Below are positions 24,384-35,067 of a DNA stretch of 64,000 nt, piece by piece (positions within the stretch are counted from its first letter, which is position 1; each line of letters starts with the position of its first letter). Below the pieces are notes generated by a model that did not search any database, was not told where the DNA came from, and saw only the letters and a list, made by a program, of their open reading frames with translations. Source of the DNA: Coffea arabica (lineage: Eukaryota > Streptophyta > Magnoliopsida > Gentianales > Rubiaceae); assembly GCF_036785885.1 (NCBI RefSeq), contig NC_092323.1:5372501-5436500 (forward strand). The letters run 5' to 3'. The position numbers and the translations under genes are program-made.

Positions 24384-25947
24384 TAAAAATAAACAGAAAC
24401 TAAATTAGGACCAGCACTACTAAAACGTCACCGTCACACGAAAGCAGCCCCAAAAATTATGAGTCTGCGCTCACTTTTATAGCAGAAAAGGGCGACAGCT
24501 GCTCCTATCATTTGCAACTTGAAATCCTGTACGCATGCATGTCGACGCAAGTAAACAGGACAGGAGGTGAAGACTTGTTGAAAGAGCGGGAGAGTAATGT
24601 TGTAATGATTAATCGATGGAAGACAGTAGTAGTAGGGACGCGCTCTTAATTTCATTTCATTCAGAAAAGACTAGAGTTTGAGGGACGGAGGTCGATCTCT
24701 TGGGTCCAAGCGGATCGGTCTTGAATGTGCAATTGCCAATAGGTTTGAGCCAGCACGTCTGGGTCCATAATCTCTTCCCCTTCTCCGATACCAATCTGCT
24801 GCTGCTGCTGCTCTTGTTGTTCCCCAACCCCCTTTGATCTTTGTTGTGAAGTTGATGACGTTGCTGCCCTGCCAATCCATTCGATGAATTTAAGTTTTCA
24901 AGCCAGCCTTAATTATAGCATCTTCCTCATACCCGAGTTTATGACCAGTATAGTAATACTGCTACCTAATTTACTGTTAAAGCAGGGCATAGTTTGAGGT
25001 ATAGCATGTTTCTTCATGCCAAAATCAGGATTTCATTGTAGGTGGTTCCCAGTGAGGCAACATATTCTTGAATCCCAACATATTAATGAATCCCAACTTA
25101 ATATCTCTACAGAATGTTGAGAATGACGAACCAAAAAAGAGCTTGGCAGGAAAAATCAAGAATCGAGATTCAGAAATTTCAGCAAAGAAACGAATATGAA
25201 CATGGTAATAAATTACGCAAGCGTAGCATAACTCTCCACACATGCATATGCACGATAGAACTGGCTAGCAAATTAACCAGGAGATAAATAAAAACAGACA
25301 AACCGAGGTACGCCGATATAGCCGTCTATGATGACATGTGCCACGTGTACACCCTGAGGTTGAAACTCTCTAGCCAGACACTGCGATAAGGCTCTCAATG
25401 CAAACTTCCCGCAACCTGACACAGAAGTAGAAGTGAAAAAGGGAGGAGAAAACAGTGTCAGAGAATCATCTGTTGTCATACTATACTGTGCGATTGCGGG
25501 CTGATGGAATACATAGCGCGTTCTTGCAGTTACCATATAGTACTGGTAAAACCCTACTTAATTAGGATCAGTACATACATAATTCCGAGTAACCGGCTAT
25601 TCCATTAAGGGAAGCAAAACAGCCCGTAAAGAGAATCGTCCCTCGGCCTCTATCCACCATGCCCGGCAGTACCTGAGGTTTCATCGATCCCAGGGGCGGA
25701 AAAAAAAATGAACAATTTATCCAGGTAAATCAGAGCCGTTACTAGTTACTAGTTAACTGCTAGCTGTTTAGAGTGGAGAAGAAGTAATGGACAGGGACCT
25801 GTTGGGCACAGTGGAAGGCGCCGACGGAGGAAACGGCGATGGACTTCTCAAAATGTTGGACTCTCATGTCGGCGAAGTTAGTGGGAGGCCAAGACATGGG
25901 ATGGTACGCATTGTACACCAACACCTCCACGAAACCTAAAGACAGAA

Positions 25948-26182
25948 TGAAAGAAATTCTGTGAGGGAAAAGTTCCCTTTCTATTGCTTCCGTGCCTTCC
26001 ATATATACAGGTACCGAGACCAGAGTCCTATTACATCCCAATTGAAAAACAGAGTTCTATCACACCTCAATGACAGAGGTCTAACATACCTCAACTACTC
26101 CTAAAGATATTACCGAGGAAAACGGGTACAGAGAGTAACCAAAGGTACCCAGATAGACATATACCTAATATAATCTTCAATA
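25948..26182 (-). repeat. 3' LTR of the copia element
   Basis: A 235-bp repeat with the same sequence as 30529-30763 by eye. On the element strand it starts TATTGAAGATTATATTAGG and ends TTTCTTTCA, and contains TATATATGG, a candidate TATA box. Because element and SDR gene share orientation, transcription from this LTR would run into the remaining SDR exons. Confidence 0.95.
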
Positions 26183-26194
26183 CCCCCCCTCAAG
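26183..26194 (-). other. polypurine tract of the copia element
   Basis: CTTGAGGGGGGG on the element strand lies directly before the 3' LTR, where plus-strand DNA priming occurs in copia elements. The gag-pol stop codon TGA is inside it. Confidence 0.85.
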
Positions 26195-29100
26195 TTGGTG
26201 CGTGCAGATCACAAACGCCCAACTTGCGAAGAAGATACTCGAATTGTTGTCGCCCAAGCGCCTTGGTAAAAATATCGGCTAACTGCTCAGAACTACGCAC
26301 ATAAGTGATAGTAACATTTCCACTCTGAACTTCATCACGCACAAAATGGCAATCCACCTCGATATGTTTTGTTCGCTCATGAAACACAGGATTAGCCGCT
26401 ATATGCATGGCTGCTTGACTATCACAGTAAAGATGCATAAGACCAGAATGTAACACCCCAAGGGAAGCTAGCAGACCCTTCAACCATCGCAGCTCACAGA
26501 TGGTCACAGCCATAGAGCGATACTCTGCTTCAGCAGATGACCTGGACACTGTATGTTGCTTCTTAGTTTTCCAAGATATAGGAGAGTTGCCCAAAAAAAC
26601 AAGGTATCCAGTGAGAGAGCGACGTGTCAGAGGACAGCTTGCCCAGTCCGAATCACAATATGCTTGCAGTTGCAAATTGCAGTCCGATCGAAGGAGTATG
26701 CCTTGACCAGGGCTGCCCTTCAAATAGCGAACCATCCGCAAGGCTGCCTCCCAATGCTCCTCTTTGGGTTTCTGCATAAACTGAGCTAGAACATGGACAC
26801 CATAAGACAGCTCAGGGCGTGTTAGTGTCAAATAAATTAACCGGCCTACTAACCGCCTATACTTTTCTGGCTCTACCAAAGGCATGCTGTCTGCCATTGC
26901 CAACCGATGATGTTGCTCCATCGGAATTCCTGTTGGCCGAGCACCCAATAACCCGGCATCAGCAATAATATCCAGTGCATACTTTCGTTGACAGAGAAAA
27001 ATTCCAGCCTTATTTCTAGCAACTTCCAATCCTAAGAAATATTTTAATATTCCTAAGTCTTTCATATGGAAGCATTGACACAAATATTCCTTGAATTGTT
27101 GAATTGCAGCACTATTATTGCCCCCAATTACAAGGTCATCAACATATACAAGTATACTCATTTGAATGGTATTCTGACTCAGAGTAAACAATGAATAATC
27201 AGAATGAGATTGAGAAAAATCGTACTGCCGTAAGGCATTTGTGAGTTTAGCAAACCAACAACGTGGAGCCTGTCGCAATCCATAAAGAGACTTTCGTAGT
27301 CTACACACCTTTCCAAATTGTGGAGTTGTAAAACCCGGAGGCATCTTCATGTACACTTCCTCTTTCAAATCACCATGCAAGAATGCATTGTGAACATCCA
27401 TCTGGTGAAGTTCCCATTCCTTTGCTGCCGCCACAGCCAAGAACGTGCGTACAGTCACCATTTTCACAACAGGAGAGAATGTTTCATGATAGTCAATTCC
27501 CTCAACCTGATTATTGCCAAGAATCACCAGACGCGCCTTATACCGCTCGACAGTTCCATCTGAGTTATACTTGATTTTGTATACCCATTTGCTGCCTATG
27601 GCTTTCTTTCCCGGTGGTAGATCTTCCACCGTCCATGTTCCATTAGTCTCAAGTGCATCGATTTCATTCTTCATGGCCTGGCGCCACCGAGAGTCCTTCA
27701 CTGCCTCACTATAAAATTTTGGCTCCCTACCGGTTGTCACAGCTGCCAAGAAAGACCGATGATGCACAGAAAAATTATCACATGTTACATAATGCGCTAT
27801 AGGATAAGGAGTACCTGAGGATGAGATTGGTTTGGGTGAACACGCTGAAGGGCTTATGCATTGAGCTGTGTACGTCACATAATCATTTAAGCGACTAGAT
27901 GGGTGCTTTATTCGTTGACCACGCCCAAGTTGCTCAGCAACCAATCCAGCTTCTGCACCTGTGGTGCCCCCCCTGTCTTCGTTATTCTCATCATTGTGAA
28001 CCCGATCCGTGATCTCCGGTAGTATACTCGCAACCTCTGTAAGCAGATCATCTTCCCTTGCATCATCCACTTCGTCTTCCACAAGGTCGAATGGCTCAAG
28101 TGAACTTGTCCCCAGGACATCTTTAGTCGTATTAGGTGCACTTACTTTCGCATACGGAAACTCATCTTCTGAAAACACCACATCTCGTGATACAAAATAG
28201 TCACCATTTTCAAGGTCATACAACCGCCATCCCTTCTTACCAAAGGGATACCCCACAAATAAACAACGCCGACTCCTAGTGGCAAACTTATCTCTTTCTC
28301 TATTCATATCCCTAGCATAACACAAACATCCGAATACACGAATATGTTTGTAACTGGGTGGCTCTCCAAACAAACATTCATACGGCGTCTTATTCCCCAA
28401 AAGTTTGGATGGAGTCCGATTAATCAAGTATCCAGCAGTCAGCACACATTCTCCCCAAAATTCAATAGGGAGATTCGCCTGAAAACGTAATGCCCTAGCC
28501 ACGTTCAAAATATGGCGATGTTTTCTTTCAACCCGCCCATTCTGCTGGGGTGTTCTTACGCATGATGTATGGTGTATCATTCCATTTTCAGCAAAGTAAC
28601 CATCCAAGCAAGTGAATTCCATGCCATTGTCACTTCTAACAATTTTCACATTCTTGTTATATTGTCGTTTGACCATGGCAAAGAAATTACGAAGCACACG
28701 TTCTACTTCGGACTTAACAACCAACATATATATCCACACAGCTCTTGAAAAATCATCCACAATAGTTAAAAAATATGAGGCACCACACGAAGCAGTAGTT
28801 CGATAGGGTCCCCATATGTCACAATGTATCATCTCAAAAATTGCATTTGCTTTATTATCACTAGGAAAAAATACTTCTCTAGTCTGCTTGGCTCTTAAAC
28901 AAATGTCACAAGGTTTTCCCTTATCATAATTGTTACTGCTAGAACTCACATCAGGAAGTAATCCTACTATTTTTGCAGATGGGTGTCCCATTCTTCTATG
29001 CCATAGCCCACTGATATCCAGACATTTGGTATTGCACGCTTTGATTTCTCCCATGGACTTGAGGTAGTAAAGCCCTTCGCGTCGTTCACCCGCTCCAATC

Positions 29101-30515
29101 ACCATCCTCGAAGTGCGGTCCTGTATAACACATAATTTTTTAGTAAATAAAACATTGCAATTTAATTCGTCAAGCAATTGTGATACTGAAATTAAATTGC
29201 AGTTCAAATTGGGGACATATAGCACTTTCTTCGACTTCATATGTTTCCCCAAACGAGCTGACCCTTCTTTCACTGCTATGGTTTGGTTGCCATCAGGCAA
29301 TCCTACTGCACACCCCGTCAAATTCTTCAATTCAGATAGACATTCTAAGCGTCCAGTCATATGGTGAGACGCACCCGAGTCAATTATCCAGTTCAAATAA
29401 TGCTTACCCGATAACTTTTCATTGGCACCAGGCTTGCAAGAATTCAGCAGACTCAGGAAAGCTGCCCACTGTTCACCATTCAACAATCCTTGTGCTGTAT
29501 GCTCCCTTTCTGCGGTTACTGTTGACGAGGAGGACTGACCAATCGTCTGAACAGAGTTAGCCCGATGTGCACCCCCACGTCCACGTCCTGAATTCTGGTT
29601 TCCGCGTCCACGTCCTGAACCGCGTCCATTTCCTTTGGGTCGATCACCCCACCATTCAGGATATCCAATAAGCTGAAAACAGTTTCCAGCATCATGCCCG
29701 CTGCGATTGCAATATGAACACAGCGCAGACCTGTCCTTTATTTCAGTCCCAAGTTTCCTACCTCCTGCGTTGGCCTGAACGGCAAAACTCACGGGATCTC
29801 CACGTCCCTCATTTCCTCTAGACATGCTTCGGACGCGCTCCTCTTGGCATATCAAGGAGTATGCCTTACCCACACTGGGTAGTGGTTCTGTACCAAGAAT
29901 GTTTGAACGAATTGTTCCATATGCCATGTCATCCAAACCCAACAAGAACTGATGAAGTTTCTCTTCCTCACGTTTCTTGTCAAGTTGGACTGAAAGATTG
30001 CATACGCACCTTCCACATTGGCATGTCGGAATTTGTTCATAGTTTGCTAGTTCCTCCCACAATTGCTTCAATTTCCCATAGTAGGTCACAATTGGAAGTC
30101 CCCGTTGTTTCCATTCTGCAATCTCTCCTTTGATTTGTTGTACCCGAGGCCCGTTAGCGACAGAGAACCTTTCTTGGATGTCTTCCCAAAGGTCCTTTGC
30201 AATTTCCACATGAGTTATGGTGGAACGCAAAGCTGGCTCTATCGTGTTGAGAATCCATGACACTACCATCGAATTCACGGTCCACCAATCCTCTAGATCG
30301 ACGGAATCGTCATCCGGATGCGTCACCGTTCCATCAACAAATCCCATCTTCTTCTTGGCTCTCAACGCTGTGCGCACAGCTCGAGCCCATTCATCATAAT
30401 TGTCACCTTTCAATTGTACCTGGGTAATAATGGTTCCAGGATTGTCATTCGAAGTCAAGATGTATGGTGAAACAGATTTCTTCCCAACATTCTTGCTTTT
30501 CCCTTCGTCATCCAT
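26190..30515 (-). CDS. copia gag-pol polyprotein
   Basis: One open frame of 1441 codons with no stop or shift. Domains in order: gag region (about 20-250) with the N-terminal SPYILTSNDNPG motif; CCHC zinc knuckle CSYCNRSGHDAGNC at 266-279; Gly/Arg-rich linker; aspartic protease with DSGASHHMTG at about 379; GAG-pre-integrase and HHCC zinc motif (WHRRMGHP...CDICLRAKQ, about 505-543); integrase core with CDIWGPY, RSDNGMEF and the downstream Glu; reverse transcriptase with QMDVHNAFLHGDL and the YVDDLVIGG active site; and RNase H with AYCDSDWASC, SRSSAEAEYRS and LYCDSQAA. Integrase before reverse transcriptase is the copia order. The start ATG lies 1 base downstream of the primer-binding site. 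All key catalytic residues are visible, so it may be active. Confidence 0.96.
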   Translation of the reverse strand: MDDEGKSKNVGKKSVSPYILTSNDNPGTIITQVQLKGDNYDEWARAVRTALRAKKKMGFVDGTVTHPDDDSVDLEDWWTVNSMVVSWILNTIEPALRSTITHVEIAKDLWEDIQERFSVANGPRVQQIKGEIAEWKQRGLPIVTYYGKLKQLWEELANYEQIPTCQCGRCVCNLSVQLDKKREEEKLHQFLLGLDDMAYGTIRSNILGTEPLPSVGKAYSLICQEERVRSMSRGNEGRGDPVSFAVQANAGGRKLGTEIKDRSALCSYCNRSGHDAGNCFQLIGYPEWWGDRPKGNGRGSGRGRGNQNSGRGRGGAHRANSVQTIGQSSSSTVTAEREHTAQGLLNGEQWAAFLSLLNSCKPGANEKLSGKHYLNWIIDSGASHHMTGRLECLSELKNLTGCAVGLPDGNQTIAVKEGSARLGKHMKSKKVLYVPNLNCNLISVSQLLDELNCNVLFTKKLCVIQDRTSRMVIGAGERREGLYYLKSMGEIKACNTKCLDISGLWHRRMGHPSAKIVGLLPDVSSSSNNYDKGKPCDICLRAKQTREVFFPSDNKANAIFEMIHCDIWGPYRTTASCGASYFLTIVDDFSRAVWIYMLVVKSEVERVLRNFFAMVKRQYNKNVKIVRSDNGMEFTCLDGYFAENGMIHHTSCVRTPQQNGRVERKHRHILNVARALRFQANLPIEFWGECVLTAGYLINRTPSKLLGNKTPYECLFGEPPSYKHIRVFGCLCYARDMNRERDKFATRSRRCLFVGYPFGKKGWRLYDLENGDYFVSRDVVFSEDEFPYAKVSAPNTTKDVLGTSSLEPFDLVEDEVDDAREDDLLTEVASILPEITDRVHNDENNEDRGGTTGAEAGLVAEQLGRGQRIKHPSSRLNDYVTYTAQCISPSACSPKPISSSGTPYPIAHYVTCDNFSVHHRSFLAAVTTGREPKFYSEAVKDSRWRQAMKNEIDALETNGTWTVEDLPPGKKAIGSKWVYKIKYNSDGTVERYKARLVILGNNQVEGIDYHETFSPVVKMVTVRTFLAVAAAKEWELHQMDVHNAFLHGDLKEEVYMKMPPGFTTPQFGKVCRLRKSLYGLRQAPRCWFAKLTNALRQYDFSQSHSDYSLFTLSQNTIQMSILVYVDDLVIGGNNSAAIQQFKEYLCQCFHMKDLGILKYFLGLEVARNKAGIFLCQRKYALDIIADAGLLGARPTGIPMEQHHRLAMADSMPLVEPEKYRRLVGRLIYLTLTRPELSYGVHVLAQFMQKPKEEHWEAALRMVRYLKGSPGQGILLRSDCNLQLQAYCDSDWASCPLTRRSLTGYLVFLGNSPISWKTKKQHTVSRSSAEAEYRSMAVTICELRWLKGLLASLGVLHSGLMHLYCDSQAAMHIAANPVFHERTKHIEVDCHFVRDEVQSGNVTITYVRSSEQLADIFTKALGRQQFEYLLRKLGVCDLHAPT

Positions 30516-30516
30516 A

Positions 30517-30528
30517 GCTCTGATACCA
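30517..30528 (-). other. primer-binding site (initiator tRNA-Met)
   Basis: TGGTATCAGAGC on the element strand, directly adjacent to the 5' LTR. This is the standard plant copia primer-binding site, complementary to the 3' end of initiator methionine tRNA. Confidence 0.95.
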
Positions 30529-30763
30529 TGAAAGAAATTCTGTGAGGGAAAAGTTCCCTTTCTATTGCTTCCGTGCCTTCCATATATACAGGTACCGAGA
30601 CCAGAGTCCTATTACATCCCAATTGAAAAACAGAGTTCTATCACACCTCAATGACAGAGGTCTAACATACCTCAACTACTCCTAAAGATATTACCGAGGA
30701 AAACGGGTACAGAGAGTAACCAAAGGTACCCAGATAGACATATACCTAATATAATCTTCAATA
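30529..30763 (-). repeat. 5' LTR of the copia element
   Basis: Same 235 bp as the copy at 25948-26182; I found no mismatch by eye. It carries the promoter that should drive the gag-pol transcript. Confidence 0.95.
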
Positions 30764-31569
30764 CAGAACCCCCTCGAATGCCTCCCTTATACTTTTCGTG
30801 TCCGAGCAATCAATTCGAATCGCAAACACTCGAGCCTTTTCATCCCTCGCTATCTCATCCGCAAATCTCGACAGTCTCCCTGCATCTTTTAATCAAACTG
30901 TCATGCATAATTCTGAAGTAGTTGAAATAAAAAGATTGGGAAAAAAAAAAAAGAGTGTCAAAGGCAATAATCGTCCGTTACTGATAGTCAGCAATGTATA
31001 TAGAGTACTGGCCTAAGTCACTGGAGAGGATGGCAAGGGTGTAGCCTTCGCGGGCGAACTTGCGGGCGATGGAGAGGCCGAGCTTGGGTCCGACACCCAC
31101 AATGGCGGCGATGCCTTTGGAGGAGGGGGAACTCGCCATGCTACGCATCTTTGCGAGCCTATTCTAGTTGGCTTGCTAACAAATGGAGGAGTACTATTTT
31201 TAGCTTTTACTACTAATTCAGTAATGACGGTACTATATGTGTTTAGAGAGTACGAGGGGTGAGTGACACAAGTGGGTTTCTAGGATTTTGACTCAAAGGT
31301 TTATTACTACTGCAACAACAGTGAAGTCCTACGAAATCAATCAGTGAAACCCTCGTCTTTGATCTTTCCGTCTAGTCGCAGCAGTATTCTTGAACTGAAG
31401 CAGTGGAGAATTAGGAGACAATGGACTACTCATAGGAGGGGGTATGGTGGTGCGCAGTTTAGAAGTCGTTTTCTGAACTCTAAATGGGTGTTTCCTAGAC
31501 GAGAAGCAACGGTGGGGTGAATAGACTCTCCCACCCTTCCCCCACTCCCAACGCGGTGAGCTTTCAGCT

Positions 31570-31735
31570 TCGACGGAGTTTCTTTCCTTTTAGCCTGACT
31601 GCTTTAGATCTTTAATCCGAATCCGAAGCTTTAGTAGTAAACTGGTAAAGTATCGACGGAGTTTCTTTCTCTTTAGCCCGACTGCTTTAGATCTTTAATC
31701 CGAATCCCCAGCTTTAGTAGTAAACTGGGAAGTAG
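31570..31735. repeat. 83-bp tandem duplication
   Basis: Two units, 31570-31652 and 31653-31735, each starting TCGACGGAGTTTCTTTC and containing GACTGCTTTAGATCTTTAAT. They differ at a handful of positions. The duplication lies about 430 bp upstream of the SDR start codon. Confidence 0.85.
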
Positions 31736-34700
31736 TACAACCCCAGCCCTCTCAAAAGAAGTTACTGCCATGGCGATTTGAAGCTGGATGTCTCTCCGTT
31801 GATCTCTCTCCTTGTTTATATTTAAACTTAAGCAACATTATTATAAAATTATGTGATTGTATTATTACTTTCCTTTTTGATGATCAATATATTAAAAAAA
31901 ATATTTTTAAAAAAATATTTTGACATTCCATTTATACGAAATATTTGAACAGCGAAAAATGGATGATAAAATTTACAATGATCAATCAAACGGCAAAACT
32001 TGGTCAATTCCATGCAAAATTTTATGTATAACTAGCACAAATAATAAACTATATTATAAGCGGTGTTGATTTTTAAATTAATTTCATTGAAGTATAATGG
32101 AGAGAAATTTTCTCTAATGCATGCAATGAAGAGAAGTTTAATCCGATTGGAGCCTATCAAGTTAAGTTGTCGTCCAATTCAAATTGATTTTTTAAGTCTT
32201 ACAACTATAGGTGGCGTAAATTGATACGATATTTAATGTAAAACATAACTCTGTAATTTATATAATGTGTTTGAAAAAGTGCATATCCAAACGGACCCAA
32301 TAGTATTTGAAAAACTCAGCAATCCAAACTGAGCATAGGTTTGTGCAAAAATTACGTTTATAAAATTTACATTGGATGTTGTTAAATCTATCTATACGCA
32401 CAAAAAAATTAAGTTTAAACAGGAACTTGCGAAGTCCAAGCCCATGGCCATGCCTCTAGTTTATCCGCCTCCCCCTCTATTTGATCTTCTGGTGTTTTCC
32501 GGTACGTGACTCTCTGCTTGCAAAGTAGACAAAAAATTACGAGCAATTTGACTTTTAATAATTCATAGTAAATGTCTGCCCACTCACCAGTCACCACGAC
32601 TGGATTGGACCACCCCTTTTTTCGTTGTGCATAGGCTCCACGTTCGCTGCCGGGACAGGCAATGCGTGACCCCGTTTCGTTCTTCCAACCCACCCTCTAA
32701 TTCTATTCAACTTTACAGCTTCATGGTTCTTCTTTCTGTCCTTCATTCTCCGATCAGACCCTCCAGGAGGAGTTAATGCCAGCCAAATCGGAGGCATACT
32801 CCCAGCCTCCGTCCTCCCGCCAGCGAAATCCAGTTCTGCTGAACCTCTTTTCTGCAAAACATTTTAGCGTTAATTCTTGACAAGTGCCTTTTTTTGTTAT
32901 TATTATTATTATGCAGCATGGATATGCCCAACATTATGTGAATTTTGAGCTTCAAAAATGGCATATTCACGGAGGAAGCATCGGACGATTCCTGTTAACA
33001 AGTTCCATAGAGGCATTGTTGAAGAGTGAATTCTTAGTATTTCTTTGGTTGGATTGATGAGTTCTAGTACTCCAAATTGTCGAGAGGCCGCGGCCAACTT
33101 GGGCGATAGATAACCAGCGCAGCCCCACTTACGGCCCTTTTTCTATATTGGGAAGTGAATCTCCTAATTTGGGGTTTGGCTACGCGGAAGCAGATCATCA
33201 ATCTTTCAAAAAGCTCCCCATTTTCTTTACCAGCTGGAGGGTACGCTAAAGTGCATCATATTTCATATCCACAACTTGTGTCCCAATGCCCAGTTTGGCC
33301 CTTGGATTAGATATCTCGTGTCGTAGATGAATTCTGCTGCCTTCATAATTATCATTTCAGAATTTATCAACCACAACATTAAAAGCAACCACCCAACACC
33401 AAAAAAAACTGATGCCAAGAATCCCTTGTAATTCAGCTGGATAGGACTTGGATGTAGACGGGCAACTGCATGCAAATGGACAAATTTATTTAGCTTCACT
33501 CTTCAATTTAGCAGCAAAGTGTACATTTTCTCAATAAATTAAATAGGTTGAATGATATATCATTTCAATCAAGACCATTGCCTTGCTATGAAAGGCCGCA
33601 CTTATCCTACGTACAAAGGTGCTGCTGAGACAGACAACACAGTAGTAGCTTCGAGAATATGAAAATTAACCAAAAAAAAAAAAAAAAAGCTTCGAGGACA
33701 TGAAATTACAGTAGGGCATGCAGGCAAATATGGGATCAGAGGCCTCCACAATTGTCAGTGATGATTGAATCGCACGACATAAACACTAACAGAACAAATG
33801 CAGATACTAATATATAACAATCGACAAATATACAATAAATTTTTTCATTTCTTGAAACTTGTACCTAAAAATTGTGTTAGTATTTATATTTATTATTTTA
33901 ATATGTACATTACACACGGTGCAATTATAACTAAACTAAGAATTGGTGGTGATGATCTTGGTCTACACCAAAGCAAGAAGATGTAATAAACCACCTCAGC
34001 AGCTATGTTGTGAACTGGTATTGCATATGGGATAACGCATGATCAGAAATTTTGTTTTAACAGGTTCGTAGCATTATATGTAAAAAAAAAAAAAAAAAGA
34101 TGTCCAATTCACTGATTTTACCATTTCCCCTTTCCTTGCTGCATCCTTGAATATAGCTTCAATGGAAAGGGGAAAAAAATATACCAATAAATAAGAAAGA
34201 GAAGAGATGTATCCCTCTCTATCTTTAGAAACTTAGAGGTAGATCAAAGGAAGAGACAGCGGGCGTGATTGGAGAGCACGAACTGAAAAACAGGAAATAG
34301 ATGTTTAAATGGGCTGGGACAAAGACAGATTAGGGAGGCTCCTGAGTCCTGACTTGAAGATCCGTGTTGGTTTGGATTTGCAAGTTACCTGTTGTTAGCA
34401 AGACAATTCACACGACGGGCCAGGCCCGGATTACTACTGGGCTTTTTGCTTAGAAAGTCTAAAATAAATGGGAAAACCGAAATAAATAAAATTAAATATA
34501 TTAGTAGCTCGTTTTAAAAAATATATATATAATAATAGGAGTGTAAGAGTGCAATATTACAATTTAAATCCACAACATAACAATTCAAGATGCTTTAATT
34601 AGCCTGATTTTTTTTTTCTATTTTAAGACCAGACACTAATTTTTTTTATGTAATTCGTTTACCTACTTACTTATTAAAGTAACAAATACATCACCGTCTA

Positions 34701-35067
34701 CGACACATTGATAATAGCGGTGCTAAGCACCAAAAAAAAAAAAAAAAAAAACTCAATGAGATGGATGTAGTTTTTAAGACAGTATATACATGTTATTAAC
34801 ATAATATACCAAGCTTACTTTTTAAAATCATCAAGTTTGAAATCAATTACATTAAGACCTCGTAATTCGAATAAATATTCAAGTAAGTCCTTTATATAAG
34901 AGCAGCATGTAATTCATCTTCTTGTTTTTTAATTTTTTTCTCATGTAGGATTTAAGAAACGGAAAGAGAAAAGGAAAATTAGAACTCAAGACCTCTAAGT
35001 GACTTGTATTTCTTTTTGTTTGTGTAAAGTTACACTCTGAATATTTAACACTATAGCATGTGATGTA

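Larger units (their letters stand above)
20728..24660. other. intergenic spacer rich in MITEs
   Basis: Between the 3' ends of the kinase gene and the SDR gene. It contains two inverted copies of the short dispersed repeat, a C-run joined to a G-run near 21470-21487, a Stowaway-like element hosting a Harbinger-like one (22560-23716), and a small MULE-type MITE (24231-24383). The 3' UTRs of both genes should lie at the edges. No intact gene was found. Confidence 0.6.
25948..30763 (-). mobile_element. complete Ty1/copia LTR retrotransposon
   Basis: A 4816-bp element on the minus strand with two 235-bp LTRs that look identical base for base. It is flanked by perfect 5-bp CAGAA target duplications (25943-25947 and 30764-30768). 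It has a tRNA-iMet primer-binding site, a polypurine tract and one uninterrupted gag-pol frame, so it is structurally autonomous. It lies in the same orientation as the host SDR gene and inside its second exon. LTR termini on the element strand are TA...CA rather than TG...CA. Identical LTRs imply a recent insertion. Confidence 0.95.
24661..31139 (-). pseudogene. short-chain dehydrogenase/reductase gene disrupted by a copia element
   Basis: Exons on the minus strand: 31139-31013, 30879-30764 continued at 25942-25799 (one exon split by the retrotransposon), 25672-25579, 25415-25304 and 24868-24661. Ignoring the insertion, the phases join to an uninterrupted frame of 266 codons with no other stop or frameshift. 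The N-terminus has the Rossmann nucleotide-binding variant GVGPKLG, then VLVYNAY in place of the usual NNAG. Near the catalytic site the sequence is GYSELCCGK, so the canonical YxxxK is absent; this is an atypical SDR. The C-terminal exon carries a Gln run and ends RPSNSSLF. As it stands, translation from the ATG meets TGA two codons into the LTR. Intron 1 appears to start with GC (TAG|GCCAGT) instead of GT. Substrate unknown. The family is usually annotated as NAD(P)-binding Rossmann-fold protein. Confidence 0.85.
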
